From assembly GCF_021869535.1 (NCBI RefSeq), contig NW_026262668.1, positions 23,813,732 to 23,877,731 of the forward strand: DNA of 64,000 bases. Reading direction: 5' to 3'. Below are positions 36,792 through 48,910 of this stretch, one piece after another. The position numbers were made by a program, and so were the translations under genes. Within the stretch, counting starts at the first letter, position 1, and each line of letters starts with the position of its first letter. Under the pieces are notes generated by a model. That model saw only the letters and a program-made list of their open reading frames with translations, was not told the origin of the DNA and made no database searches. The DNA is from Mytilus californianus. Its lineage: Eukaryota; Mollusca; Bivalvia; Mytilida; Mytilidae.

Positions 36792-37450
36792 TGGAGTTTC
36801 GTAGTTTTATTGAAGTACATTCGGAAGTGGTTTGAACGAGAAGCATGACACGTGATGCAGTTTGTAAGCGTTTCTAAAAAACGGGTTGATTTTTATCTTG
36901 CCTATCTTCAGCTCCTCTGTACACGAAAAAAGTTTCTATTTATGTTGTAGCAAAGCTGCATTGTGTTAAAGAATTCAAACTTGTTTGATCTTAATATCTG
37001 CAAGACGACGAGAGGGGGCGTTAAAGGAAAACAATGATGGATCCTAACAAATGCTTGCTTTGTGCGAGATCTGCTTGACTGACTCTTGAAGTCGGGCGGA
37101 AGGTCGTAAAAGTGTCACGGCAAAAAAAATTCAGTATATCCTGCTTTTTATGCGTAATATTTTGATCTTGAAATTTAAGGTTCAGTGTATGGAACGCCTC
37201 TTCGTATCAATTAACAGCAGAAGATAATAGACAACACCTGTCCAATCATTTTATACCCACAATGAGGTATGGAAATCATATTTACCTTACAATTAACTGC
37301 TATCATTCCAGCGGTGTGCAGCTATGGATTTTACTTATGAAGTGCAATCATATAGATTTACGAAAAGACGGATAAGACGGTGCAATGTTTCGCGACCATA
37401 ATCTACCTGTGCCATTTTTAATGCCAAATAAAGTCAAATGACTAGTGCTT
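36792..37450 (+). other. Probable 3' UTR of the Hox gene
   Basis: Follows the TGA directly. A canonical AATAAA at 37427-37432 would end the transcript about 20 bp later, giving a 3' UTR of roughly 650 bp. It contains a short GC-richer patch near 37005-37110. Later signals could also be used; transcript ends need RNA evidence. Confidence 0.45.
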
Positions 37451-38878
37451 CTTATTTCAAAGACATTTTGTACAGGAAGGTGCAATTTTCCTACTGCAAT
37501 ATTGAAACTTTTATGTGGACAAACATTTGACAACGTGCTTTTTCATAAGAATACTATACACCATTTTCAATGAAGTCATACATTTGATTTTCAAGATTTA
37601 TTTATGAAAGGAAATCGTATCCCAAATAATCAATAGCACAAAAGGCACGTGTACTTAACAATTCTTTTGACACCGATACCTATTGCAACATTAATTATTT
37701 ACAAAATATATGATATAAATATTTCTTAATTATCTCAACGTTATTGTTCGTGTTTGTCCCATGCTGTCTTTTGTATGTTTGTGTTTATATTCGTATTTTG
37801 AAGGCGGGATCGCCTCCTTATTTCTCCAAAAGGGTAAAAATACCATGTACGTTTGTTATGTTGTTAAATTTTATTGAATATGAAGGGTAAATATTAGAAT
37901 AGAAATACAGAGAAAATACTGTCTACTAGTAAATGAATTATAGACAAATGGCATTAGGTATAGTCTACATAAGCAAATAATTGGATTGTAAAAATAACGA
38001 CAATGCACGTGCATTTGTACTTAAAGCTTTTCAAGTCTTTCGCTTGAATATCGGTAGTAACATTTGAAGTAGGAATTTAGGTCAAAGGTTACTTATTTAT
38101 ACCAATTTCCAAATGTGTCAAAATTACTTCCAACGTTCCATATTTAAATATTTTTTTAAAGTGTTCATTTCAATAGATATGTTTTCATATGCATGTCCGT
38201 TCTTTTTCTCAGGGTTTTGACAAATTAAGCTTTTTTCATATGATATAATATTGTAATTATTTTACTGTAGGGCAGGCTGAATCGATTTTTTTGACTCTCG
38301 TAAAGTTTTTTTTACGTAAAAACAACAAATATGTTTTTGAAAAAAAAATGAAGATTTTTAAAGAACGGTTTCCGTTACCTCAATTTTCGGGCAAAATGAA
38401 TAGTTTTATTTTGCAGTTGAAAAAGAAGATGAAGCCAAAGAGAGGCTATATTCATATTTAGTGTTGTATTTTCTCTGTCGTAATCTTTTAGTCAATTTGT
38501 TATATTTTGTGAATTTACGAACTGAAATAACGAGATTGTTATACATAATTGTACCATTAAAAAGTGTATATTATAATTTTACTTCGATATGTGAAATATA
38601 TGAACAGACTTAACATAAAAGATATAATTTATATAAAAAGTTAATTATTTTTTATCTTAAAGGGAGGATTGTTTGGTCAGAAGGTGAAAAATGCTTATTT
38701 CAAAAATGAATAATCTGGCTTTATTTAAATGAAAGCAAATCTGTCCAAGCTTTTCTCTTTTCAGAATAGAAAATAAAAATAGAAGTAACAGCATTTGCAA
38801 ACAAATTAGCCGAGCATAAAACCAATAACAGAACTTTTAGTTTTACTTTGTATTCATTTCCTTGTTCTTTGACATTAT
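37451..38878. other. Downstream intergenic DNA, nothing recognised
   Basis: AT-rich sequence with no open frame, repeat family or inverted repeat that I can support. Confidence 0.5.
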
Positions 38879-39100
38879 TTCAAATGATATCTGTTAACAC
38901 CAAAGCTATAGAAAGTTTTTTACTGTAATTTCAAACTATAGTTATTAACACATAATTTGTTGATTTTCACCTATTTTGAACTATAGCTGTTAACACCAAA
39001 GCTGCAGAATGTTTTTCGTTGTTATTATCAAGGATAGCTGTTAACACCCCGAATTGTCAAATGGTTTTCACTGTTATTTCAAACGATAGCTGTCTACCGT
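38879..39100. repeat. Degenerate tandem array, period about 50 bp, about 4.5 copies
   Basis: 'caaa.gatagctgttaacacc' recurs at about 38881, 38932, 38975, 39029 and 39080, each followed by a T-rich 'ttttcactgttattt' segment. The copies are clearly diverged. Confidence 0.8.
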
Positions 39101-39724
39101 TTTCCGTTGAGGAATAAGAATGTAACATAGATATGTAACAACTAAAAATAAGTTCCTAGTGTTACCAATGTCAATGAATTTGTTGTTTTGTCTGTTCGTA
39201 CGTTTCATCATATCTTTTTTCAGAAAATATCAGACGGTTATGGCGAACTGTCAAAAACATTGTGCATGGCTATATAAAAATTATCAAGTGTAGTTGAAAT
39301 ATTTTTTCATGTTAGTTGAAAAAACGAAAATAAAAAAATGCCGAAGTTATAGTTTTTGCTTTAGTTTTGTTTTATATAAATGCAACATGTGCTTGTAACA
39401 CAATGGACAGGCAAGTACCATACATTTCCTATGTTTCATTTCATCGATTCAAATAACCCTGACTGTAACGTGTAACAAAAGAAGATATTTGACGAGTCTG
39501 AACATTTACCTTTTTTATAATTATTTCCTACCCTAATTTTAGGACCTGTTCTCGCCATTGTTATGAAAATGCTGTTGCAGTCTATAAATGATTATCTTGT
39601 TCAATTCATTATAGAATTGAAAGCTGTTAAGATATCAATTTCAAAAAAATATAAAGCTCGTTAAATATTTATCTAATTTCCTTAATTAGTTTCCTACCGA
39701 CGAAGTTGAAGGGGACTTTAGGTT

Positions 39725-40350
39725 TGCACTCCGTCCGTCTGTCTGTCTGTCTATCCGTCAGTCCGGCAAATCAGTTTTCCGCACTTTTTTCGTCATGCTT
39801 GAAGATATTGATTTGATAATTGGTATATAGTTTTATCATAACAAGTTACAGACCAAGTTCAAATTTTGTTCCGGTCTGATGATTTTGTGCAGAGTGATGG
39901 TCCTTAGACTTAGAAAATTCACTCAAATATAATTAGTTTTCGCACTTTTTTTTGTCATGCTTGAAGATATTGATTTGATAATTCGTATATAGTTTTATCA
40001 ACAAGTTACAGATCAAGTTCGAATTTTGTTCCGGTCTGATGATTTTGTGCAGAGTTATGGTGTTTGGACTTAGAAAATTCACTCAAATAATCAGTTTTCC
40101 TCACTTTTTTTCGTCACTTGATGATATGGATTTGATAAGTGGTATACAGTTTATCATGACAAGTTACAGATCAAGTTTGAATTTCCGTTCTGATGATTTT
40201 GCGCAGAGCTATAGTCCTTGGACTTAGATAATTCACTTAAATAATAAGTTTTCCACACTTTTTTCGTCATGTTTGAAGATATTGACTTGATATTTGTTAT
40301 ATAGTTTACACCATGACAAGTTATAGATCAAGTTAGCATATTGTTCCAGT
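39725..40350. repeat. Tandem array, period about 160 bp, four copies, with a GTCT leader
   Basis: A (GTCT/GTCC)n run at about 39731-39765 is followed by copies with 'cactttttt.gtcatgcttg', 'aagatattgatttgataatt', 'acaagttacagatcaagttc' and 'ggtctgatgattttgtgcag' at about 39779, 39940, 40100 and 40253. The copies grow shorter and more diverged rightwards. Confidence 0.85.
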
Positions 40351-41574
40351 ACAATGAATTTTTAACCGGTAGGGGACTATTTTTAAAAATATAGGTCAAC
40401 TACTTTATCGATTGCAATTAAAAAAAAAATATGTGAGAAGATTGTGATGATTAATCAGGTACTCAGAGCTAATTATTATACGTGTATACTACAATCCTGG
40501 GTTGCATTCCTAAGAATTGAATGCAAGTGACGTAATCAAATGGTTCGCTTTCAGCCAATAAACGAACAGCATTTGGATGAATTAAACACCTACTGTTTAT
40601 ATAGACATATGAAACAATGACTAATGGGGAAACCTTAAGTGCCCTTTTTGTACTCAACAGACATCATTTTATCCCCATTCTTAAGGAAACCGTCTTTTGG
40701 GCATATCTTTATGAAATTGAGAGAAAGAGAAACTCATTTCCCATGCTTATATCCTAATTACTTGACCAAGTTCGCCGATTAGATCTAAAACCTCGCAGGT
40801 GTTCCATAAATAGAAAATTTCAAACTTCCCACGAACCAAGGACTAGGATGGATAGCAGTTTATCGTTTCTGCTTGTAATTAGTAGATTCGGGTTTTTATT
40901 TCACTGTTTATGTTTAGAAATTACACCTATATACGGGTCAAGGCAAAACAAAAAGATATACATGATTACCATAAAAAAAATAGCATAAGCGAACAAATTA
41001 AAGACGTTTCGAAATTTTCAACATCATTTTAGACATCTGTCTAGGAAGATACAGTTTATTGATTGAATAGTAGCAGCACATGTACCGATAAAGCATAACT
41101 ATGTCCTGCCAAATAATTTGGTTGTCGTTGTATCTTTTTGATTTGTTTATTCATGAATTCGGTGCTGTCGTCCGATCTATTGTCCATTTTCGAAAAGAAT
41201 TTGGATGATTTAGATTTTTTTTATTTGGAACTAGCATTTTCTAGCTAGTTCTCCGAATATCTTAAATGTGATATACAATATACTCTCATGGACACAGGTA
41301 CCATGAAAAGAAATAAGTAAAGATCACCACTTCTTTAAAAAACCATGTTGGTGCATTATTAGTTTCTCAGTATAGAATAAGGAGATTTTGTATGATTGCC
41401 AATGACAAACATATCTAACAGAGTCCGAATGAAGTGGATTAAAGCAACTATTGTTCATACGTTATTTTTCATTTATCGTTTTTGACGAATACTTGTATGC
41501 AATTTGAAAATGATAAAAAGACAAACGCCAGTTCACATCATTCTGCACAGATAACTTACTTTAACTTGAGAAAC
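40351..41574. other. Intergenic DNA, nothing recognised
   Basis: No gene or element supported. A weak family-B remnant begins just after, at about 41577-41655 ('ccaaaccggggtga' to 'acacccgtcg'). Confidence 0.45.
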
Positions 41575-41828
41575 AAGAACTCCGCCAAACCGGGGTGAAA
41601 TGAGATGCACAGGAAAAATAAGTAGTGTCTGCCCCTAAAGATACACCCGTCGAAGTACTTTTTTTTACAATATACATTTAAAAAAAAATAGAATACTATA
41701 CTTGATATGAGGTTTGAAATTAATATAAACTCTTTGCATTTCAGGCTTAATGTCCGAAAAATCAGTATTTGCACAAAAGACTTTTTGCATATATTTGAAA
41801 ATTCAGTTTTTTTAATCAAACGCAGATA

Positions 41829-42040
41829 CTGTGGATTCATTATTATTCGTTGGATACCAATTTTCGTTGATTTCATGGGTACAGGAGAACCACGAATTTA
41901 AATGTTCAACGAATTACAAGTTTTCTGAAGAAATGTTCGCAGACTTTGTTAAAACTACGAAATCAAATATTCACGAAAATGCTAGTTTTCCTCACTCAAT
42001 CCACAAAAGTTGGTACCCACGAAAATAAATGAATCCACAG
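41829..42040. mobile_element. Tc1/mariner-like MITE
   Basis: 212-bp element starting CTGTGGATTCATT and ending AATGAATCCACAG. The inverted repeats extend inwards with interruptions ('ttttcgt.gg', 'ggtacc'). It is flanked by TA on both sides (41827-41828 and 42041-42042), the Tc1/mariner target site. No transposase. Confidence 0.82.
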
Positions 42041-42092
42041 TAATACAAAATGTTAAAACAATTATATATCTTTATGCGATTCATGCCTCGTT

Positions 42093-42405
42093 CACACGTA
42101 CATTTAATTCGAATTGAATTCGAATCGAATGCGAATCGAATTCGCTAATCGCGTTCACACACTCTTCTTTTTTTAATTCGAATTGATTCGAATTGGCTAA
42201 ATCGCATTATCCAACTCACATTAGAAATGCGTTTTTGTAATACGAATTAAAAGTTAACGTTGTTAGGACAGTAAAGCGAATTTGACGCGCATTGCAATTC
42301 GAATTAGAATTTACGTTTGGACGATAAACGTTTCGAATGCGAATTAAACTAATCCGAATTAGTTAATGCGAATCGAATTCGAATTACGTGTGTGCGCAGC
42401 ATTAA
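42093..42405. mobile_element. Foldback-type element built from AATTCGAAT palindromes
   Basis: The left arm (about 42090-42145) reads 'tcgttcacacgta' then repeated AATTCGAATTGAATTCGAAT. The right arm (about 42358-42405) is its complement, ending 'acgtgtgtgcgcagcatt'. A second 'cgttcacacactc' and AATTCGAATTGATTCGAATT set lies inside. Nested palindromes and long inverted ends suggest a foldback or MITE. Confidence 0.7.
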
Positions 42406-42724
42406 ACTGTAAAGTTTTCCTAAACGTAAAAAGTATTAACACATTATACGAACTAATGTCAATGATAGTAGATCTTAAATATGTTCTAACATGGATGCCG
42501 AATACAATAACAGCTCAAAATGTGTAATCTTAAAAAGGAAATTGTCAAATGATCCAAATATAATAAGTTATATACTCGAGACAATTAAGATCTCGCTTTA
42601 AAGTTTCATTATTGAAGACCTCCATCTATTTGGATTGTTGTCACTAAAAAATGGGATTAATACCGATAAAAATGACGGAAAACAATCCCGAATATGGACA
42701 GTGGTAGAGTGACAGTTAGGGTAA

Positions 42725-44246
42725 TATGATGAAGACGTCAATAGTAATCGGATGTAAGCTTCAATAGTAATAGTATGTAGACGTCAATAGTAATAAGATG
42801 TAATCGTCAATAGTAATAAGATTTAAACGTCAATAGTAATAGTATATAGGCGTCAATAATAATAAGATGTAAGCGTCAATAGTAATAGTATGTAAGCGTC
42901 AATAGTAATAGTATGTTGGTGTCAATAATAATAGGATGTAGGCGTCAATAATAATAGAATGTAAGCGTCAATAGTAATAGTATGTAGGCGTCAATAGTAA
43001 TAAGATGTAAGCGTCAACAGTAATAGTATGTAGGCGTCAAAAGTAATAGTATGTTGGCGTCAATAATAATAGTATGTAGGCGTCTATAATAGTAGGATGT
43101 AAGCGTCAATAGTAATAGTAATGATGCGTTAATAATAATAGGATGTAAGCGTCAATGTTAATTGTATGTTGGCGTCAATAGTAATAATATGTAGGCGTTA
43201 ATAGTAATAGGATGTAAGCGTTAATAGTAATAGAATGTAGGCGTTAATAGTAGGAATACTAGATTGTAGACGTCAATATATATATAGGAAGTATGCGTCG
43301 ATATAAATAGTATGTTGGCGTCAATAGTGATATGATATGGGTTAATCCGTCGATGGTAATCGGGTATATATATATAAAGAGGAATGCCACGTATACGTCA
43401 ATAGAAATATAATGTGACTAATAGTAATAGGATGTGACGTAAATCGCTAGAAGATGTAGACGTCAATAGTACTAAGCTGTTTACGTCAATAATATTACGA
43501 TGTGGCGGTCAATTATAATAGAGTATAGACGTCAATAGTATTACGATGCTGTCAATAGTAATAGGGTGAAGACGTCAATAGTATTACGATATGGCCGTCA
43601 ATAGTAATAGGGTGAAGACGTCAATAGTATTACGATATAGCCGTCAATAGTAATAGGGTGAAAACGTCAATAGTATTACGATATGGCCGGTAATAGTAAT
43701 AGGGTGAAGACGTCAATAGTATTACGATATGGCCGTCAATAGTAATAGGGTGAAGACGTCAATAGTATTACGATATGGCCGTCAATAGTAATAGGGTGAA
43801 GACGTCAATAGTATTACGATATGGCCGTCAATAGTAATAGGGTGTAGACGTCAATAGTATTACGATATGGCCGTCAATAGTATTACGATATGGCCGTCAA
43901 TAGTATTACGATATGGCCGTCAATAGTAATAGGGTGTAGACGTCAATAGTATTACGATATAGCCGTCAATAGTAATAGGGTGTAGACGTCAATAGTATTA
44001 CGATATGGCCGTCAATAGTAATAGGGTGAAGACGTCAATAGTATTACGATATGGCCGTCAATAGTAATAGGGTGTAGACGTCAATAGTATTACGATATAG
44101 CCGTCAATAGTAATAGGGTGTAGACGTCAATAGTATTACGATATAGCCGTCAATAGTAATAGGGTGAAGACGTCAATAGTATTACGATATGGCCGTCAAT
44201 AGTAATAGGGTGTAGACGTCAATAGTACTACGATATGGCCGTCAGT
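42725..44246. repeat. Minisatellite array of 23-bp units, evolving into 46-bp dimers
   Basis: The basic unit is about 23 bp (GCGTCAATAGTAATAGTATG plus a few bases). From about 42730 to 43250 the units are varied monomers. From 43250 to 43540 the array is disrupted. From about 43540 it becomes a regular 46-bp dimer of CCGTCAATAGTAATAGGGTG and GACGTCAATAGTATTACGAT halves, about 15 times. At about 43862-43925 one half is repeated three times in a row. No coding potential. Confidence 0.97.
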
Positions 44247-45296
44247 AGTTAGATACTTACTGAGTAGGAAAGGATAAGGCATTGTTTAATTATAATTTAA
44301 ATAAACTTGTCGAAATAATGAAAAAAATGCTTATTGCGGTTTCAAACCAAATTACCAGAAAATATCTCATTTCTCTTTTTATTGGTGATTCAACAGCTTA
44401 ATGTTTTTCAATTTTTTTGTATATAACATTTATTCATAAAACTGTATTTCTCCCCAAGAATACCTCGCATACGTTTTTACTCAGCATGCTCCTGTGATAA
44501 AACAGAAGTTTTAATTAAAATTGCAATGCTTAATGCATTAACCACCTAATACGCAAGGATTAATTGGAAATGCAACTCGGGAAATGCAAGGTCAGCCAGT
44601 TATGCTCTCATTTATGTACACGTACATAAAGGCATTAAATGATTGATTATATCATAAAATGAATTGATGAAATAATAAAAGTTTACCTTCCTTGAATAAA
44701 AAAATAACTAATTTAATGTCATGATATAATACACAGATAGGTAAGTGAACTGAGTAAATGTTGCTGCCCAAAATGTAAAGACAACGAAATGATGCATACT
44801 TGCAAATGAGATAACAAAAAAAAATCAAATGCCCGAAAACGCGGGGTAGTTTAAAAAGAGAAACAAAGACTCTATGTTTATATTTAAGTGGAATTTGTTG
44901 TTGATGGCAGAACTATGGTATTCGGTTTAGTTTACTGATAACTCTGGTTGATTCGGAGCTTGATATATTGTATAAATAGCCGTTTATCTCACATATCTTT
45001 GTTTCATATTACAGAAATAACGTCAACAGCTCTTTCACATGCTCCTGCGCACGCGTTTCAAGTACTAGTAGTATGAATGCATTTCGGCTGTATTCACATC
45101 AACCTTACACTCGAAATCATTTACTCGTAACCGAAAAAAATTCCGGTTTAGCTCCGCTTACTACTATAGGATAGCAGATTTCTCATGAAGTCTTTGGTCT
45201 TTTTTGTTGTTGTGCTTCGTACCGAACTAGTGATTCAAATCCGTCATAACATAATTTTACAGTTTGTTCTTATTTTGTGCTGTTGCACAACTATGC
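44247..45296. other. Intergenic DNA with a homeodomain-motif cluster
   Basis: No gene recognised. At 44510-44690 several palindromic homeodomain-type sites cluster: TTAATGCATTAA (44530-44541), GATTAATTGG, and an inverted TTTATGTAC pair (44611-44630). See the finding for this segment. Confidence 0.45.
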
Positions 45297-45613
45297 CAGG
45301 CTAGGGGAGGATTGAGCGCTAACGACAATGTTAAACCTCGCCAAATTCTTTATGTGCCAGTCATCCAATAGTTTTCGTTGGTTGCTGTCTGCCATCATCT
45401 TTTTTTTCGTTTATCAAAATGTTTGTTTTCTCTTTTGAATAGTTTCACATTTTCTCATTCCGGAAACCTGTATAGTTTAATACGATAAAGGTGTTGCTCA
45501 TGGTTGAAGGCCGTACGGTGACCTGTATGTGTTTACATCCTTGTCCTTTGGTCTTTGGTTTGATAGTTGACTCATTGGCAATCATACCACTTTTCGTTTG
45601 TTTTTTATATTTA
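45297..45613 (-). repeat. Mussel dispersed repeat, family A copy
   Basis: Runs from 'gctaggggaggattgagcgc' through 'tgttgctcatggttgaaggc' and 'cgtacggtgacc' to 'ttggcaatcataccact'. It is a long but diverged copy. Confidence 0.8.
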
Positions 45614-46074
45614 TAATAAAATGATGAATTACTGATATAAATGACATTACATTTGAATAAAAAATAACCAGTGTGACGTAGACTTAAACGATAATTAAAA
45701 TAATAGCCGACAGGTTTGTGTTCTGAGAAGTCATTGCCCCACATCGAAGAAGCTTTTGGTCATGATGACTTGCCAGACACTATTAATCTTGTCAATGCCA
45801 AAAGGAACTATTCTGATTATTTATTTGTCTATCCTGTTCAATTCATGTCAACGTATAGTAGTATATATACCATGCCAATTTTTTTCAGAAACTTCCAATG
45901 TTTCCAAAAATAGATAGATATTCCCGATGTAACATTTTTTTCAAAAAAAATCGAAAAATAATATAAGCAGTTACTACATAGTTAAATGAAAACATTCTTG
46001 ACTATTTCAGGGTTTCGTAATTCCACGAAAAACATCCGGATATCGTACGTCCAGTAGCCAATATTAGATAATAG

Positions 46075-46345
46075 TCCGAGATCCTGCTCCATAACTATGA
46101 ATTTTGTTAGTCTTGTATCATTTTTAATTTTAGTTTCTTGTGTATAATTTGGAGTTTAGTATGACGTCCATTATCACTGAACTATTTTAGTATACATATT
46201 TGTTTAGGGGCCAGCTGAAGGACGCCTCCGGGTGCGGGAGTTTCTTGCTGCATTGAAGACCCATTGGTGGCCTTCGGCTGTTGTCTGCTCCATGGTCGGG
46301 TTGTTGTCTCTTTGACACATTCCCCATTTCCATTCTCAATTTTAT
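46075..46345 (+). repeat. Mussel dispersed repeat, family E copy
   Basis: 'gtttagtatgacgtccatta', 'tttaggggccagctgaagga', 'cgcctccgggtgcgggag', 'cattgaagacccattggtgg' and 'ttgacacattccccatttcc' match 56074-56275 almost word for word. No coding capacity. Confidence 0.9.
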
Positions 46346-47116
46346 TTCTTATTTTCCTAGTGATAAATAATAATGTATAGTATATACCTTTGTGCTTTCA
46401 AAAAACAATTATATACGAAGGTTAAACAGAAAGTCGTACTCCGTCATGTGTTACCAGACATATAACCTGCTTTTGAACGTCTTGAACAATTTCTAGGTTG
46501 ATATAAACAAACATTTGTTCGTCTGTTCGTTTGATATGAGACATTATCTGTCTTTTAAATTCTGTCTTTATGATAGCTGTTTTTTTGTAACAATGTGCAC
46601 ACTATTGTTTCAAATTCTTTTAATATTATAACTTCTGAAATATGTTTTTGTCAAAATTATATAAGATTAGTTTTTCGGGTTTTGGTTTGATTTTTCTCTC
46701 GGCTTCCATTTAGACTATTCCATGTGACAGACACAGTTCAAGCAGTTCATTGCAAATATAGTAATTTGGTGTATTAGAAGCGCATGGGTTAAAGGTCGAA
46801 GTTAAAAAGGTCAACAGAAAATGCAGCAGACACAGCAAATTATTTAATTATACTTCGAGATGAGCTATAATTTGAGCTCCTTTGGCTTTTCCGATTAAAT
46901 AACATGAAACAATTTTGCAAAAATTCCCTATTTTTCGTCTGAATTTTTTTTTCACACATCCCTCACTACAAAATTCATTAAAATAATTGATGGTAAAAAC
47001 ATCTTTATGCAATGTGTCTTAAAAGATCACAAGAAAGGGGGAGGTTTGTCCTTATGTAAAACTGGTTTAATCCCTCTACATTTAGTGACTGTACCAAGTA
47101 AGTAGATCTAGACAAA

Positions 47117-47262
47117 ATGTTGTTTATCTTTTCGGAGTTATTGGTCCTCAATGGTCTTTAACTTCGTACTTGATTTGGCCTTTTTAAATTGATTCGATCG
47201 TCACTGATCAGTCTTTGAAGATGAAACGCGCGTCTGGCGTACAAAATTTATGACTTTATGTG
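47117..47262 (-). repeat. Mussel SINE-like repeat, family D copy
   Basis: Plus-strand 'cactgatcagtctttgaaga' and 'gaaacgcgcgtctggcgta' are the complement of the ACGCCAGACGCGCGTTTC core of the copy at 8215-8375. Confidence 0.75.
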
Positions 47263-47497
47263 TACTACATAAAAAGGATAACTAAGCGACATGACAAGTT
47301 AGTTTTATAATTTGAAAGGATTTTTAGAGTAAGTTATAATAAGCATTATTAGAAGTAAATGACCAAGAACATAACAAGCAGTTTTTTTCTCATAAAATTA
47401 AAATACATTTAACCTGGGTTCTTTTAGGCACGAAAACTTCTGGAAAATGATAGCTGTATCCCAGAGGGGTTGAAAACGGTGCCTGAGAATATAGATA

Positions 47498-47825
47498 TAA
47501 GAAGATGTGGTATGAGTGCCAATGAGACAACTCTCCATCCAAGTCACAATTTATAAAAGTTAACCATTATAGGTCAAAGTACGGTCTTCAACACGGAGCC
47601 TTGGCTCTCACCGCACAGCAAGCTATAAAGGGCCCCAAAAATTACTAGTGTAAAACCATTCAAACGGGAAACCAACGGTCTACTCTATATAAAAAACGAG
47701 AAACGAGAAACACTTATGAACCACATCAACAAACGACAACTACTGAACATCAGATTCAGACTTAGGACAGGTGCAAACAATTGCAGCGGGTTTAAACGTT
47801 TTAATGGTACCAAACCTTCACCCTT
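47498..47825 (+). repeat. Mussel dispersed repeat, family A copy
   Basis: Begins AAGAAGATGTGGTATGAGTG, followed by 'ccaatgagacaactctcc', 'ttataggtcaaagtacggtc', 'caagctataaagggcccc' and 'aaacgacaactactgaac'. It is a nearly full copy in plus orientation. Confidence 0.88.
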
Positions 47826-48700
47826 ATCCGAAACAATAGTGTAACATCACAAAATAGAAAAACACACTATAAAATATCAATTGAAATGGCTTAACTCAAT
47901 CAAAAGACATATTAACACAAGTGAACATACACTGAACGAATAAATTTGATCTATGATACAATGTAAATACAAAATCAATAAAATAAGGGATGAATAATTA
48001 AAGTAACAGTATACTGTTTATGACGACAAGACTAGATATAAAATTACTTTTGTCTAAGTCCAGTTTTATATCTTCATTTATCATATACTTATAGAAAATA
48101 ATGGTATAATTGTACCCCTTGATAAAACTGTAGTTTTTACATATATTTATTCATTAAATCTGAAGAATTGTCTTAGCCGTGTGATATGACTTTTGTTATC
48201 AACTGCTTCCGGTTTATATCTTTTGCTTCCGGTTTATATCTTCTGCTTCCGGTTATTATCGCATGCCTTTCTGTAACGTAATCGCATGGCATTTCGACGT
48301 CACTCTGCAAATTCGGGAAAATACACCTCAATGGTACGTTTTTAGTGAAAAACTTAACAAAGTACGATAAAAAAAAAACCAAAATATTAAGAAACAGAAA
48401 AATATATTATTAAAAAATGCAAAACAAATAATACAATAAATGCATTTTTCAAAGTTTTAAAAATAGTTCTTGTCTGTATGTCTTCTGTTGAAGTATATGA
48501 TAAAAAGAACATAACATGTCATTTTTCATATCAGACCACTTATCAACCCATGGTCAAATCATCCCTAGGGCCTGTCGGCTCTCGGGCTGATATCTGAGAC
48601 AAGTGCTTGTGACCATCCACAAGAACTTGCGGTCATCCGATGTTCAGTACTTCAGTACTTTGATTTCTAATGTGATTTCTTTAAACCTGAATAAACATTT
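47826..48700. other. Intergenic DNA with a short tandem repeat
   Basis: At 48204-48260 the 19-bp unit TGCTTCCGGTTTATATCTT is present about three times. Nothing else recognised. Confidence 0.55.
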
Positions 48701-48702
48701 TT

Positions 48703-48910
48703 CTTCTGTTATTGTTTTGTATATAAACCAGGCCGTAAGTTGTTGAACATTTGTCATGTCGGGGCCTTTTATAGCTTGCTTTGCGGTTTGTGTTTTGCTA
48801 ATTGTTGCTTGAAGGCCGTGCGATGACCTATAGTTTCTAACTTTTACGTCATTTGGTCTCTGATGGGGAGTTGTCCCATTGACAATCATATACCTCATCT
48901 TCTTATTTTT
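48703..48910 (-). repeat. Mussel dispersed repeat, family A copy
   Basis: 'gtatataaaccaggccgtaa', 'ggggccttttatagcttg', 'ttgaaggccgtgcgatgacc' and 'gtcccattgacaatcatata' match the other family-A copies. Its last 70 bp form the start of the tandem triplication that follows. Confidence 0.85.

Noticed and set aside
42093-42405. GGTTCGAATCC-like text suggesting a tRNA B box
   Set aside because: The TTCGAAT motifs belong to the repeated AATTCGAAT palindromes; no A box or cloverleaf fits.
43540-44246. Regular short repeats resembling a CRISPR array
   Set aside because: Spacers are not unique: both halves of the 46-bp unit repeat. This is a minisatellite in an animal genome.
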